This document shows positions 1 to 7,827 of a stretch of DNA of 64,000 nt, in pieces (positions within the stretch are counted from its first letter, which is position 1; every line of letters starts with the position of its first letter). The stretch is from Rubrobacter calidifluminis (GTDB taxonomy: Bacteria; Actinomycetota; Rubrobacteria; Rubrobacterales; Rubrobacteraceae). Where the stretch lies: the NCBI RefSeq assembly GCF_028617075.1, contig NZ_JAQKGV010000015.1, positions 1-64,000 of the forward strand, in the 5' to 3' direction. Position numbers and translations under genes: made by a program. Below the pieces are notes generated by a model that was given only the letters and a program-made list of their open reading frames with translations, did not search any database and was not told the origin of the DNA.

Positions 1-2
1 TG

Positions 3-425
3 GCTTATGTGGTGAGCTTCACGCCGCTTGGGAGGTATCTGAGGGCGGTTGGTTCGAATCAGGAGGTGAGCCGGCTTGCAGGGGTGAGGGTCAACCGGCT
101 GAGGTTTGGTGCGTTTGTGATGGCGGGACTTTTTGCCGGAGTGGGGGGTGTTCTGAGCGTGGCAAGCAGTGGCGGGTTCGATCCCAACTCTTCGCAGACT
201 TATCTGTTGCCGACCTTTGCTTCGGTGTTTCTCGGGACGGCTGTGATTGAGCCGGGGAGGTTCAACCCGGTTGGCAGTTTTGTAGCGATTTACTTTTTGG
301 AGACGGGGATAGTGGGGTTGCAGTTGCTTGGGGCTTCTGGGTGGATAAGCGATGTGTTTTATGGGGCGGTGCTTGTGGTGGCGGTGACGATCTCTACGCT
401 GATCGGGCGGCGCAAGTTGGGTTGA
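3..425 (+). CDS. Sugar ABC transporter permease, C-terminal part (5' end outside window)
   Basis: This is the C-terminal ~140 residues of an RbsC-type (BPD_transp_2) inner-membrane permease of a carbohydrate ABC importer. The reading frame is open to the left edge of the window, so the gene starts upstream and the GTG at 9 is internal. The family signature TPLGRYLRAVGSNQEVSRLAGV, the cytoplasmic loop that couples to the ATPase, is visible at the start. Three hydrophobic segments follow, with the typical GFDPNSSQTYLLPTFASVF and GTAVIEPGRFNPVGS stretches. The substrate cannot be read from this fragment. The next gene is an amidohydrolase on the same strand, 81 nt before its preferred start, so the transporter may serve that catabolic step. 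Confidence 0.85.
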   Translation, partial: AYVVSFTPLGRYLRAVGSNQEVSRLAGVRVNRLRFGAFVMAGLFAGVGGVLSVASSGGFDPNSSQTYLLPTFASVFLGTAVIEPGRFNPVGSFVAIYFLETGIVGLQLLGASGWISDVFYGAVLVVAVTISTLIGRRKLG

Positions 426-506
426 TGGAAGCCGCTAAAAATGAGGACATGATACTGATCATACTACCATCTTCGCGACTCTATGGACAGAGAAAGGAGC
501 ACTGAA

Positions 507-1556
507 ATGCCAGTTGTGGACATCAACGTTCATCATCTGCCGGAGGATCTTTTCTCCAACGAGAAGATTCTTTACGGATTTCTGAGCTCAGCCCCGCGCG
601 GTTTTGGTGAGATCGCGCGGGTGGAGACGCTGGACGATGGGAAGAGACAGCTGATCCTTGAGAAACCGAAGGGGCATTCGAACCTCAACTATGTCGAGGG
701 CGATTACTCGGCTGAGGCGAAGCTCGCTGCGATGGACGATGCTGGAGTAGATTACGCTATAATGCGGGTTCCTGTCTGGCAGGAATGGCTGACGCTGGAC
801 GTCTGCAAGCGGGTCAACGACAACGCCGCCGAGATCGTCGAGAGATCCAATGGACGACTGTTCGCCACCGCTTGCGTGCCGCCTTGGGGTGCTAAGGAAG
901 AGATCTACGAGCTAGAGAGATGCATCAAGGAACTCGGTTTTGTCGGGGTTCAGGTCGCCTGTCATTATGGACAGCTTTATCTAGATGACGAGGCCTTTGA
1001 TCCTTACCTGAAGGTGCTCAACGAACTGGAGGTCCCGGTTATCGTTCACCACACGCCGCTACCGGTCGAGTGGCGTTCAGTGATCGACTATACCAACCTG
1101 CGCCGGGAGTTTGGCCGTATCGTCGATCAGGCGATCGCCGTCGGACGCGAGCTATTCAGCGGTATATTCGCCAAGTATCCGAACCTGCGCTTTATCCACA
1201 CGATGCTGGGCGGAAACTGGTTCGCCAATACGGAGCTGTTGATGCCGCACGCATCCAACAAGCAGGAGTCGATCCTTCGCTTGGACCCGACCGGGCGCGA
1301 GCAGATCGAGGAGTTTCTGAAGAACAATATTTTCTTCGATCTCACCCACCCTCATTCGTGGGGCAGGGAGCAGATCGAGTGTGCCTTGAAGGTCAACGGT
1401 GCAGACCATTACATGTTCGGTTCCTCTTTCCCTGTCTTCTATGGGTGGATGAGTCAGGGTGTCGAGTTTGTGAAGAACACGCTGGATCTGAGCGATGAAG
1501 ATCGTGATGCGGTTCTCTACGGGAACGCCAAGCGGTTGTTCAACCTGCCGATCTGA
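507..1556 (+). CDS. Amidohydrolase_2 (ACMSD-like fold) protein with altered metal site
   Basis: A 349-residue TIM-barrel protein of the amidohydrolase_2 family, whose members are metal-dependent decarboxylases or hydrolases of small acids. The ATG at 507 is preferred over the one at 483 because AAAGGAG lies just upstream. The barrel strands are recognisable: DINVHHLP (residues 5-12), VIVHHTP (around 181), FIHTMLGG (H231) and FGSSFP (304-309). In typical members the first motif is DxHxH and the last is GSDxP. Here Asn7 replaces the first His and Ser307 replaces the catalytic Asp, so the usual metal centre looks incomplete. It lies directly downstream of an ABC sugar permease. A short inverted repeat, ATGAT-ACTG-ATCAT at 449-462, lies in the upstream gap and could be regulatory. 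Substrate unknown. Confidence 0.8.
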   Translation: MPVVDINVHHLPEDLFSNEKILYGFLSSAPRGFGEIARVETLDDGKRQLILEKPKGHSNLNYVEGDYSAEAKLAAMDDAGVDYAIMRVPVWQEWLTLDVCKRVNDNAAEIVERSNGRLFATACVPPWGAKEEIYELERCIKELGFVGVQVACHYGQLYLDDEAFDPYLKVLNELEVPVIVHHTPLPVEWRSVIDYTNLRREFGRIVDQAIAVGRELFSGIFAKYPNLRFIHTMLGGNWFANTELLMPHASNKQESILRLDPTGREQIEEFLKNNIFFDLTHPHSWGREQIECALKVNGADHYMFGSSFPVFYGWMSQGVEFVKNTLDLSDEDRDAVLYGNAKRLFNLPI

Positions 1557-1626
1557 GCTGGCCAAAAACATGCCGAACTAGAATGACGACCGGCTGGTAT
1601 TTTCTATGTGCCCTTCAGAGTACTAG

Positions 1627-1643
1627 GGCGTGTCTGACGATTC
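1627..1643. repeat. Candidate terminal end of a decayed IS5-type element
   Basis: The sequence GGGCGTGTCTGACGATT, preceded by ACTA, lies just beyond the C-terminal end of the transposase remnant. It looks like the outer end of an IS5-family element. No matching inverted copy is visible on the other side, near 1985, so the element has lost its other end. Confidence 0.3.
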
Positions 1644-1980
1644 ATGAGGACGACCAGATCATCAGCGAGGCGATCACACCAGCGCCAGTAGTTAGCGACT
1701 CGTTTTCGTACCTCGTCGCCACCGCGCGCTACTGCTTAATAAGGCGGTTGACGCACCTCTCCACGAAGTTGCGTCTGCGGTAGGCCTCCCGGTCGGAAGC
1801 CGGCGGCCTGCGAACCTGCCTCCTCCGGCGCTCCTGCTGGTCACGGCGCTCGGTGATGACGTGCGGGATTGCCGCACGTCATCACCGAGCGCCCGGCAGT
1901 AATCATGGGCGTAGCCGCAGTCGGCCAGCAGCCGACGGGGCCTCTTGCACGACGGGTCGGGTCTCCCCGTGGGCCGTGGT
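1642..1980 (-). pseudogene. IS5-family transposase remnant (C-terminal part, frameshifted)
   Basis: The minus strand encodes recognisable IS5-type DDE transposase C-terminal motifs in broken frames. They are CKRPRRLLADCGYAHDYCRAL (about 1950-1870), then after a frameshift IPHVITERRDQQERRRRQ and DREAYRRRNFVERCVNRL, then an in-frame stop, and finally RAVATRYENESLTTGAGVIASL. The RRNFVERCxNRLK and ATRYE motifs contain the catalytic Glu region of the family. The N-terminal half is missing. The fragment abuts the 5' end of the broken PTS EIIC remnant, so insertion or later deletion probably removed the start of that gene. With no intact frame it cannot make transposase. Confidence 0.75.
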
Positions 1981-1984
1981 CATG

Positions 1985-2697
1985 CTTCTCAAGAGGATAA
2001 AACTGCCCGGCGGGTTCGGACGGCTGATGACAATACTCGTCTACCCGATCGTCGGATCCATCGTGGGGGCGCTCTGATATAGTCGTGCTCGGCCAGCCCA
2101 TCGCCTCTGCCACGGATTCTCTGCAGAGGTGGTTGAAGAACCTCCAGGGCGCAAACGCCATCTTGCTCGGTGTGATCCTCGGCGCGATGATGGCCTTCGA
2201 CATGGGCGGGCCAGGAACAAGACCGCCTACGCCTTCGCCATCGCAGGACTGGCGGGCGGCGCGTTCGGACCGATGGCCGCGGTGATGGCCGCCGGGATGA
2301 CCCCGCCGCTGGGGCTCGCGCTGGCTACCCTCCTGCGTCCCGGGCTCTTCACCCGGGCGGATCGGAGCAACGGACAGGCCAGCTGGATCATGGGAACCTC
2401 TTTCATCACCGAGGGGGCAATCCCCTTTGCCGCGGCCGACCCGCTGCGCGTGATACCTTCGAACATGGTAGGCTCGGCGGTGGCCGGGGCGCTCTCGCTC
2501 GTGTTCGGTTGCACCCTGCGGGCGCCCCACGGTGGTATCTTCGTGATCGGCTCGTCGGACACTGGCCGCTGTGCCTGCTGGCGATCGCCGCGGAACCGTC
2601 GTGGGTGCGGTTCCCGTGATCGCGGCCAAGCAGTTCACCGGCGGCGCCGACAGGAAGGAGGAGAGCGCGGGCAGGACAAGGGAGGTGGTCGCCTCCT
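1985..2697 (+). pseudogene. Fructose-type PTS EIIC remnant, multiple frameshifts
   Basis: This is a degenerate C-terminal half of a fructose-family PTS permease (EIIC). The homologous pieces are spread over changing frames: KLPGGFGRLMTILVYPIVGS (about 2000-2075), then [19 protein letters not shown] through [19 protein letters not shown] (2085-2215), then [19 protein letters not shown] through [18 protein letters not shown] and [14 protein letters not shown] (2215-2545), then a last piece, [12 protein letters not shown] (2600-2640). The MMAFDMGGP and [15 protein letters not shown] motifs are hallmarks of fructose EIIC. At least three frame changes and the missing N-terminus mean no functional permease is made. 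It precedes intact HPr and EI genes, so a former fructose PTS operon has lost its membrane component here. Confidence 0.8.
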
Positions 2698-2773
2698 GAA
2701 GGCTCTGCGACCCCGCCCCTGCGACGCGGGGCCGCACCGGCTTTACTCACGGGATACAGGGAAGGAGGAATGG

Positions 2774-3034
2774 ATGTTCGAACGCGAGGTGTCCGTGGTA
2801 CCGAAGGCTGGCCTGCACTCCCGGCCCGCGGCGAGGTTCGTGAAGACGGCCAGGGGTTTCAGGTCGGACATAGTGGTTGTGAAGGACGGCAACGAGGCCA
2901 ACGCCAAGAGTCCCATCAGACTCATGACGCTCGGCGCAAAGTGCGGCGATCGGGTCACGATCCGGGCTACCGGCGAGGACGAGCGGCAGGCGGTCGAAGC
3001 CCTCGCCGAGATCATCTCTAAAGAGGAGGAGTAG
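2774..3034 (+). CDS. ptsH: Phosphocarrier protein HPr
   Basis: An 86-residue HPr. It is the soluble phosphocarrier that accepts phosphate from enzyme I at His15 and passes it to EIIA domains. The active-site stretch [12 protein letters not shown] places the phosphorylated His exactly at position 15. Ser46 ([13 protein letters not shown]) is present, so regulation by an HPr kinase is possible in principle. Length and fold markers match the family. The ATG at 2774 follows the ribosome site AAGGAGGA; another ATG at 2770 is in a different frame. It lies 3 nt before the EI gene, so the two are clearly one operon. The EIIC remnant upstream is broken, so HPr must act with EII proteins encoded elsewhere or in a regulatory role. 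Confidence 0.93.
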   Translation: MFEREVSVVPKAGLHSRPAARFVKTARGFRSDIVVVKDGNEANAKSPIRLMTLGAKCGDRVTIRATGEDERQAVEALAEIISKEEE

Positions 3035-3037
3035 GGC

Positions 3038-4675
3038 ATGGCCGGCAGGCGTGTTACCGGGGTCGCGGCCTCGGAGGGCGTTGCGGTGGGACCCCTCTTC
3101 CGCTACCGTCCCCAGAGGCTCGAACCCGAGCGTACTTCGATCCGCGAGGAGGACGTCGGGCGGGAGGTAGAGCGCTTTCACGCAGCGGTGGAGAGGGTCG
3201 CGCGGAGGATCTCCCAAACCAGGGAAGAGCTCGAGAGGCGTGGATCCTCCGAGGAGGCCGGGATCCTCGAGGCGCACGTGGAGCTTGTAAAAGACCCCGA
3301 GCTCTCCTCGGAGGTGGAGAGGAAGATAAAGGAGGAGCTGAAAAGCCCCGAGGTCGCCCTGCTCGAGAGTGCAGAGGAGTTCGCCAAGCTCTTTGAGGGA
3401 ATGGAGGATGAGTACCTGAGAGCCCGGGCCGATGACGTGAGGGACGTCTCCCACCAGATAGCCTCCGAGATCATGGGCGTCTCCTCTTCTTCGCTCTTCT
3501 CGCAGATGGAGGGACCCTCCGTCGTCGTGGCGCAGAACCTTACCCCTTCGGAGACGGCGACGCTCCCGAAGGAGAAGGTTCTCGCCATCGTGACGGCTGA
3601 GGGTTCGAAGACCTCCCACGTCGCGATCATGGCCCGCTCGATGGGCATCCCGGCCGTCGTGGGGCTTGGAGGCGAAGCCGTCGAAGAGCTCTCTACGGCC
3701 TCCGTCGTGGCCGTAGACGGAGGAGAAGGCTACGTGGTGGCAGACCCGGACCCCGAGGAGCTAACCCTCTTCGAAGAGAAGGAGCGTCGGGCGAGCGCCG
3801 AGAGGGAATCGCTCGAGACCTTCCGGCACGTCCTGGCCAGGACCAGAAGCGGCAGGCGCATAGAGGTCTCTGCCAACCTCGGCTCGCCCGGAGAAGCCGA
3901 GGAAGCCCTCAGGTGGGGGGCCGAAGGGGTGGGGCTCTTCCGCACTGAGTTTCTCTTCATGCAGCGGGAGAGCCTGCCGGAGGAAGAGGAGCAGTACGAA
4001 GCCTACGCCACGGTGGCAAGAACCTTCTCCGGCAGACCCGTCATCGTGCGCACCCTCGACGTGGGAGGAGACAAAGAGCTCCCCGGCATAGACCAACCCG
4101 AAGAGGAGAATCCCTTTTTAGGCTGGCGGGGGATAAGGATGTCCCTCGACGAGCCGGAACTCTTCAAGATACAGATAAGAGCGCTGCTCAGGGCCGCCAC
4201 GGAAGGCGACCTCAAAGTCATGTTCCCCATGGTCACGGGGGTGGAGGAAGTCAGGAAAGCCAGACGACTGATAGAAGAGTGCGAGAGAGAGCTCGAAGCG
4301 GAGGGAAAGCCAAAAGGGGAGCTCGAAGTCGGGGTTATGATAGAGACCCCTGCAGCGGCGCTGTGCGCGAAAGAGCTTGCGCGGGAAGTCTCCTTCTTCT
4401 CGATAGGCACGAACGATCTCGTGCAGTACACCCTGGCGGCCGACAGGGGCAACGAGAAGCTCAAGAGCCTCTACCGGGCCGATCATCCGGCGGTCCTGAA
4501 GCTGATCGAGATGAGCTGCCGGGCGGCGGAGGAAGAGGGGATATGGGTTGGGGTGTGCGGGGAGGCAGCCTCCGACCCGGATCTCATCCCCACGCTGGTG
4601 GAGCTCGGGGTGAGCGAGCTCTCTATGAGCCCTCCTTCGATCCCCAGGGCCAAGAAGGTGGTTTCGGAACTGTAG
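3038..4675 (+). CDS. ptsI: PTS enzyme I (phosphoenolpyruvate-protein phosphotransferase)
   Basis: A 545-residue cytoplasmic enzyme I that autophosphorylates from PEP and phosphorylates HPr. The N-terminal HPr-binding helical domain is followed by the swivelling His domain (GSKTSHVAIMARSMGIPAVVG, active His194) and the PEP-binding barrel. In the barrel, GLFRTEFLFM, the DVGGDKELPG loop, the metal-binding segment SIGTNDLVQYTLA and the acid-base Cys507 (GVCGEAASDP) are all present. Length is slightly below the usual ~570. It sits 3 nt after ptsH. Its last ~106 bp recur at 15043-15151 downstream of the P450 gene, which suggests a rearrangement anchored at this 3' end. Confidence 0.95.
   Translation: MAGRRVTGVAASEGVAVGPLFRYRPQRLEPERTSIREEDVGREVERFHAAVERVARRISQTREELERRGSSEEAGILEAHVELVKDPELSSEVERKIKEELKSPEVALLESAEEFAKLFEGMEDEYLRARADDVRDVSHQIASEIMGVSSSSLFSQMEGPSVVVAQNLTPSETATLPKEKVLAIVTAEGSKTSHVAIMARSMGIPAVVGLGGEAVEELSTASVVAVDGGEGYVVADPDPEELTLFEEKERRASAERESLETFRHVLARTRSGRRIEVSANLGSPGEAEEALRWGAEGVGLFRTEFLFMQRESLPEEEEQYEAYATVARTFSGRPVIVRTLDVGGDKELPGIDQPEEENPFLGWRGIRMSLDEPELFKIQIRALLRAATEGDLKVMFPMVTGVEEVRKARRLIEECERELEAEGKPKGELEVGVMIETPAAALCAKELAREVSFFSIGTNDLVQYTLAADRGNEKLKSLYRADHPAVLKLIEMSCRAAEEEGIWVGVCGEAASDPDLIPTLVELGVSELSMSPPSIPRAKKVVSEL
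4570..4675 (+). repeat. Direct repeat, copy 1: 3' end of ptsI
   Basis: These last ~106 bp of ptsI are repeated in the same orientation at 15043-15151. By hand alignment 94 of 106 positions match (about 89%), with one 3-nt insertion in the distal copy. The intact gene owns this copy. Confidence 0.85.
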
Positions 4676-4766
4676 AGAAGACACTTTAAATTCATGCCTT
4701 CGCTGTCGTGCCACGTACGTTCGGAGAGTGTGTTCTTGCCAGAGGAGGAACCGGGCATTGAACGAT

Positions 4767-5090
4767 CTATTTGTTTGACTCTTCGAGCCTCTGAATACGG
4801 CTTTCAAGATACTCCAATCTACGCCGCATTCCTTCCGCATCGTGTTCATCGGCGAGACCGGCGCTGCGCAGCCCCTGGCGCGCGAAGATCTCCAGGAGAT
4901 CTCGCGACCCCTCGGAGAGTGAGTTGAGCTGTGAGATGAGGGCCTTTGCCCCGTGGTTTCCTCCAGACTCTTCCAGCTCCACGCGCCCCAGTTCCACGAG
5001 CACGTTCACCGTCATCTGCACCCGCTCTCGCAGCGCCGAGACGGCTCCGGCCTGCAGCAAGAGCATGCGCTCCAGAAACGACTCTGGCAT
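4767..5090 (-). CDS. Hypothetical helical protein, last gene of the UbiB operon
   Basis: A 107-residue protein without a domain I can name. It is almost entirely helical by composition. The first ~80 residues are amphipathic, with no membrane segment. The tail, MRRRLEYLESRIQRLEESNK, is a short coiled coil of leucine heptads. The neighbour at 6918-7307 ends in a very similar coiled-coil tail, so the two small proteins may pair or share a partner. It lies 28 nt downstream of the UbiB-family kinase gene on the same strand. A phasin-like or scaffold role is conceivable but unsupported. It is convergent with ptsI, with 91 nt between the stops and no clear terminator. Confidence 0.6.
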   Translation of the reverse strand: MPESFLERMLLLQAGAVSALRERVQMTVNVLVELGRVELEESGGNHGAKALISQLNSLSEGSRDLLEIFARQGLRSAGLADEHDAEGMRRRLEYLESRIQRLEESNK

Positions 5091-5118
5091 GAATTCTCCT
5101 TTCTCCTCTGGTGTCTCT

Positions 5119-6876
5119 TTAACGTCTGCGAGTGCGGAGCAGCTCCCTGGCGCCGAGGTACAACAGCGGGGACGCGATGGTGGAGATCGCGAGCCGGTTC
5201 ATGCCCTTCTTGATGTCTCTGGAGATCTTCCTGAGGTCCCTTATGGAATCTTCGGAGATCCTGTACTCCTGCTTTATCGAGAGGTCGTTCCACGCAAGGC
5301 GCTTGAAGATCTGGTTCATGCGCCGGGGAAAGGTGGAAACGAGCTCCCCCAACTCGCCGACGAGGCTTGCGTTGGCCCGGTAGTTGAAGCGGCGCATGAG
5401 GATGCTGCGCATTATCTGAACGTCTGCGCTCTCGACCAGGGCGTGGTATGAGACCTCGGGACAGAGCCAGCGGGCTGTGCCTTCGGCGGCGGTGAACCCT
5501 TTCGTCCACAGCGCGAGCCCGGTCGGGATGCGGCAGTGGTTCTGCATCCCGATCCTGATGGAACTCAGAAGCAGGTTCCCCCAGTTGTAGTTGCTGGACT
5601 GCGGGCTGTCCACATACCTCATGTACATCCCACGCCACTGGTCCTTGAGCTTGGAGAGGTTCGTGTACTTCGTCGGCTCGATGATCTCGGCGCAGATCTC
5701 CGCCGCGTCGGAGCACTGGTTGAGCCGGATGTGCATCAGAAAGCGGAAGATCGCCTCGGTATGCACGGCGTCCATGCGCCCGATCATCCCCCAGTCCACG
5801 ACGACGGCATCCTTGGTGTGCCGGTCTATGAGGATGTTGGAGGCGTGCGGATCGGCGTGGTACTCGCCGCTCAGGAAAGCGTAGACGTAATAGTGTGCGA
5901 GGTCGGTCATCCGCTGCAGCCGCTCCTCGAAGGTGAGAAAGTCTACCGGGAACTCCGTGAGATCCCAGCCGTCCACGAACTCCATCACCAGCACACTCCG
6001 GGTGTACAGATGCACGTCGGGGACCCGCACCGTCTCGAACTGGTGCTCCTCGAGTATGCGCCGGGCCCGCCCCATCGCCTCGGCCTCGGCGGTCATGTCG
6101 AGCTCTTCCATCGAGGAACTGTAGTACTCGCCGACGAGGCCGGGGAGATCGAGAGAGAGAGCCACGGGCGCGGGGAGCAGCTTGTGGAGTCGTTTTGCGA
6201 GAAACCGGATCACGGTGATGTCGGTGTTGAAGAGCTCCCGGACACCGGGACGTATCACCTTCACGGCGACCGGGGTTCCGTCGCGCAGCTCTGCTCTGTA
6301 GACCTGTGCCAGCGAGGCAGATCCGATGGGATTTTCATGATCTATGTACCGGAAGGTGCCGAGCCCTTCGGGGAGCTCTCTCTCGATGACGCTCGCCAGG
6401 TATGGGAACGGCATCGGGGGAATGTAGTCGAGGAGCTTCGAGAGCTCGGTGGTGATCTGCTCGGGCAGTATCTCTTGCCGGGTAACCAAGACCTGCCCGA
6501 GCTTGATGAACGTCGGCCCGAGTTCTTGGAAGGCGAGCCGGAGTCGCACCCCGATCTTCTCCAGAGAGTCGGCTCTACCCTCGACGGGTCTCTTCCCAGC
6601 TCCGAACGCCCCGGCGAGGGAGCTGTCCCTGAGCAAATACAGCAGCCCGTGCCTGGCGAGGACTCGTGAGATCTCCCGGAATCGCCCGATTCGGGTTATG
6701 CTCGCGCGTACTTCGTCGAGTTCGGCCTCAATTTCTTCCACTAACTCGGGCGTGAACTCATCCAGAGTGACCCTGTCTCGGGACCGGTCGAGCTTGAACC
6801 CGCTACTCCACGATCCCGTCCGATCCCACCCGTTCGAGCGGAAGACGGCGTTGTCTTGCGTCTCCATCTCAGGCAC
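5119..6876 (-). CDS. ABC1/UbiB (AarF) family atypical kinase
   Basis: A 585-residue member of the UbiB/ADCK atypical kinase family, which supports quinone or lipid metabolism through ATPase activity. The family-defining KxGQ motif is visible in GPTFIKLGQVLVTRQ (around residue 125), with the Ala-rich nucleotide loop in GSASLAQVYRAELRDGTPVAVKV, the HADPHASNILI catalytic loop (around 340) and VDWGMIG in place of the usual DFG (around 360). The C-terminus has a hydrophobic stretch that may anchor it to the membrane. The GTG at 6876 follows a strong AAAGGAGGAGG a little far upstream; the ATG at 6867 is an alternative. It is in a same-strand run with an SCP2 lipid carrier and two small helical proteins, which favours a lipid or isoprenoid role. 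Confidence 0.9.
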   Translation of the reverse strand: MPEMETQDNAVFRSNGWDRTGSWSSGFKLDRSRDRVTLDEFTPELVEEIEAELDEVRASITRIGRFREISRVLARHGLLYLLRDSSLAGAFGAGKRPVEGRADSLEKIGVRLRLAFQELGPTFIKLGQVLVTRQEILPEQITTELSKLLDYIPPMPFPYLASVIERELPEGLGTFRYIDHENPIGSASLAQVYRAELRDGTPVAVKVIRPGVRELFNTDITVIRFLAKRLHKLLPAPVALSLDLPGLVGEYYSSSMEELDMTAEAEAMGRARRILEEHQFETVRVPDVHLYTRSVLVMEFVDGWDLTEFPVDFLTFEERLQRMTDLAHYYVYAFLSGEYHADPHASNILIDRHTKDAVVVDWGMIGRMDAVHTEAIFRFLMHIRLNQCSDAAEICAEIIEPTKYTNLSKLKDQWRGMYMRYVDSPQSSNYNWGNLLLSSIRIGMQNHCRIPTGLALWTKGFTAAEGTARWLCPEVSYHALVESADVQIMRSILMRRFNYRANASLVGELGELVSTFPRRMNQIFKRLAWNDLSIKQEYRISEDSIRDLRKISRDIKKGMNRLAISTIASPLLYLGARELLRTRRR

Positions 6877-6917
6877 TTTGAGAACTCGCCTCCTCCTTTT
6901 CCCTCTCCACCCGCTCT

Positions 6918-7307
6918 CTAACGGGGCTTCGTGTCTTGATCGGCTCCCCGCTCGATGACCTCGCGCAGTGAACGAACCTCTTCTTCTAGCCGCGCAATCC
7001 TTTCCTCGAGCTTGCCGCTCTCCCGATGCTCCTCTTCTCTGCGCTGAGAACGCCAGCGCATGTAGAGCTCATAGAGTGTGAGAAGGCTCTTGTCCTCAAG
7101 TACCGCGTCCTGGAAAGCGTCTTCTATGGTCTCCTTGTGTCCGTAGTCGCCGTGGTCGGCCCCATAACGAAGATGCTTCTCCATGAAGCGGTCTATCTGT
7201 GGGTTGTTCGGACCGCCGCTCTGCCGGAAGAATGCCTCGATGCGCTGCTGCATCGTGAGCCTCTCCTGGCTGCGGAGCTGCTCGACCCGGTCTGCTCGCT
7301 CCTCCAT
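6918..7307 (-). CDS. Hypothetical protein with C-terminal coiled coil
   Basis: A 129-residue soluble, charged protein of unknown function. The middle (NPQIDRFMEKHLRYG and LLTLYELYMRWRSQ) is helical and the C-terminus, KLEERIARLEEEVRSLREVI, is a clear coiled coil. It sits between the SCP2 gene (8 nt away) and the UbiB kinase gene (41 nt away) on the same strand, so translation is probably coupled. The similar coiled-coil tail of the 107-residue protein at the end of the operon suggests partner proteins. No signal peptide or membrane segment is seen. The ATG at 7307 has only a weak ribosome site, consistent with coupling to the upstream gene. Confidence 0.65.
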   Translation of the reverse strand: MEERADRVEQLRSQERLTMQQRIEAFFRQSGGPNNPQIDRFMEKHLRYGADHGDYGHKETIEDAFQDAVLEDKSLLTLYELYMRWRSQRREEEHRESGKLEERIARLEEEVRSLREVIERGADQDTKPR

Positions 7308-7315
7308 GATCCAGA

Positions 7316-7759
7316 CTACCCCTGAAATCCCACCGGAAGCTGCTCCCTGGGTACCCGCTCATAGACCCTCTGGGCCGCGCCGAGCAACTCCCTCGCCCCC
7401 TGAATGTTCGAAGAGAGCCTGCCCCGATCTCCTTTAACCGCCTTCATCTGACCGCGCACGAGCGCCCGCGCTATGTCGAGCCGCCCGTCGAGCAGGCTCT
7501 TCCAGACCTCCGGCGTCGCGGTGATGGTGTAGGGCGCAGATTCGATATCTTCTGCCGTGGCGATCCGGGCCTCCTTACACTCCCCACCGGAGAGCTCCAG
7601 ATATGCCGAGACCTCTTCTTCTACTCCCATGGCCGGATCAGCCTGCATCGTCAGCACGATAGGTTCATTCCAGTCTCTACCCACATCCCTGTAGGTGTCG
7701 CTGTTGTTTATCTCTTTGGCCCATTCCTTCACCCACTCGTCCGAGAAGATTCCTTTCAT
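7316..7759 (-). CDS. SCP2 sterol-binding domain protein
   Basis: A 147-residue single-domain SCP2-like lipid carrier. The fold markers are the beta-rich N-terminal half (PIVLTMQADPAMGVEEEVSAYLEL), the YTITATPEVWKSLLDGRLDIARALVRGQMKAVKGD segment typical of SCP2 proteins (residues ~80-115), and the C-terminal helix. Such proteins bind hydrophobic ligands in a tunnel. The ATG at 7759 has a GGGGAGG ribosome site. It leads the three-gene UbiB run. The alpha/beta hydrolase 68 nt upstream is on the same strand and may share the transcript. No catalytic domain is attached, so it probably presents lipids to partners. Confidence 0.85.
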   Translation of the reverse strand: MKGIFSDEWVKEWAKEINNSDTYRDVGRDWNEPIVLTMQADPAMGVEEEVSAYLELSGGECKEARIATAEDIESAPYTITATPEVWKSLLDGRLDIARALVRGQMKAVKGDRGRLSSNIQGARELLGAAQRVYERVPREQLPVGFQG

Positions 7760-7827
7760 TGAACCGACCTCCCCGTTCAGTAGAAGGCATCGGATGATAA
7801 CCTAAAAGGGTAAAGTATCGTATGTGT

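Noticed and set aside
2706-2732. CCCCGC/GCGGGG hairpin before ptsH as a regulatory RNA
   Set aside because: The stem is short, lacks a T-tract and could be chance in GC-rich sequence.
1841-2737. A 298-codon minus-strand frame opposite the EIIC remnant
   Set aside because: Apart from the transposase relic at its 3' end (read in another frame), it is an antisense shadow of PTS sequence.
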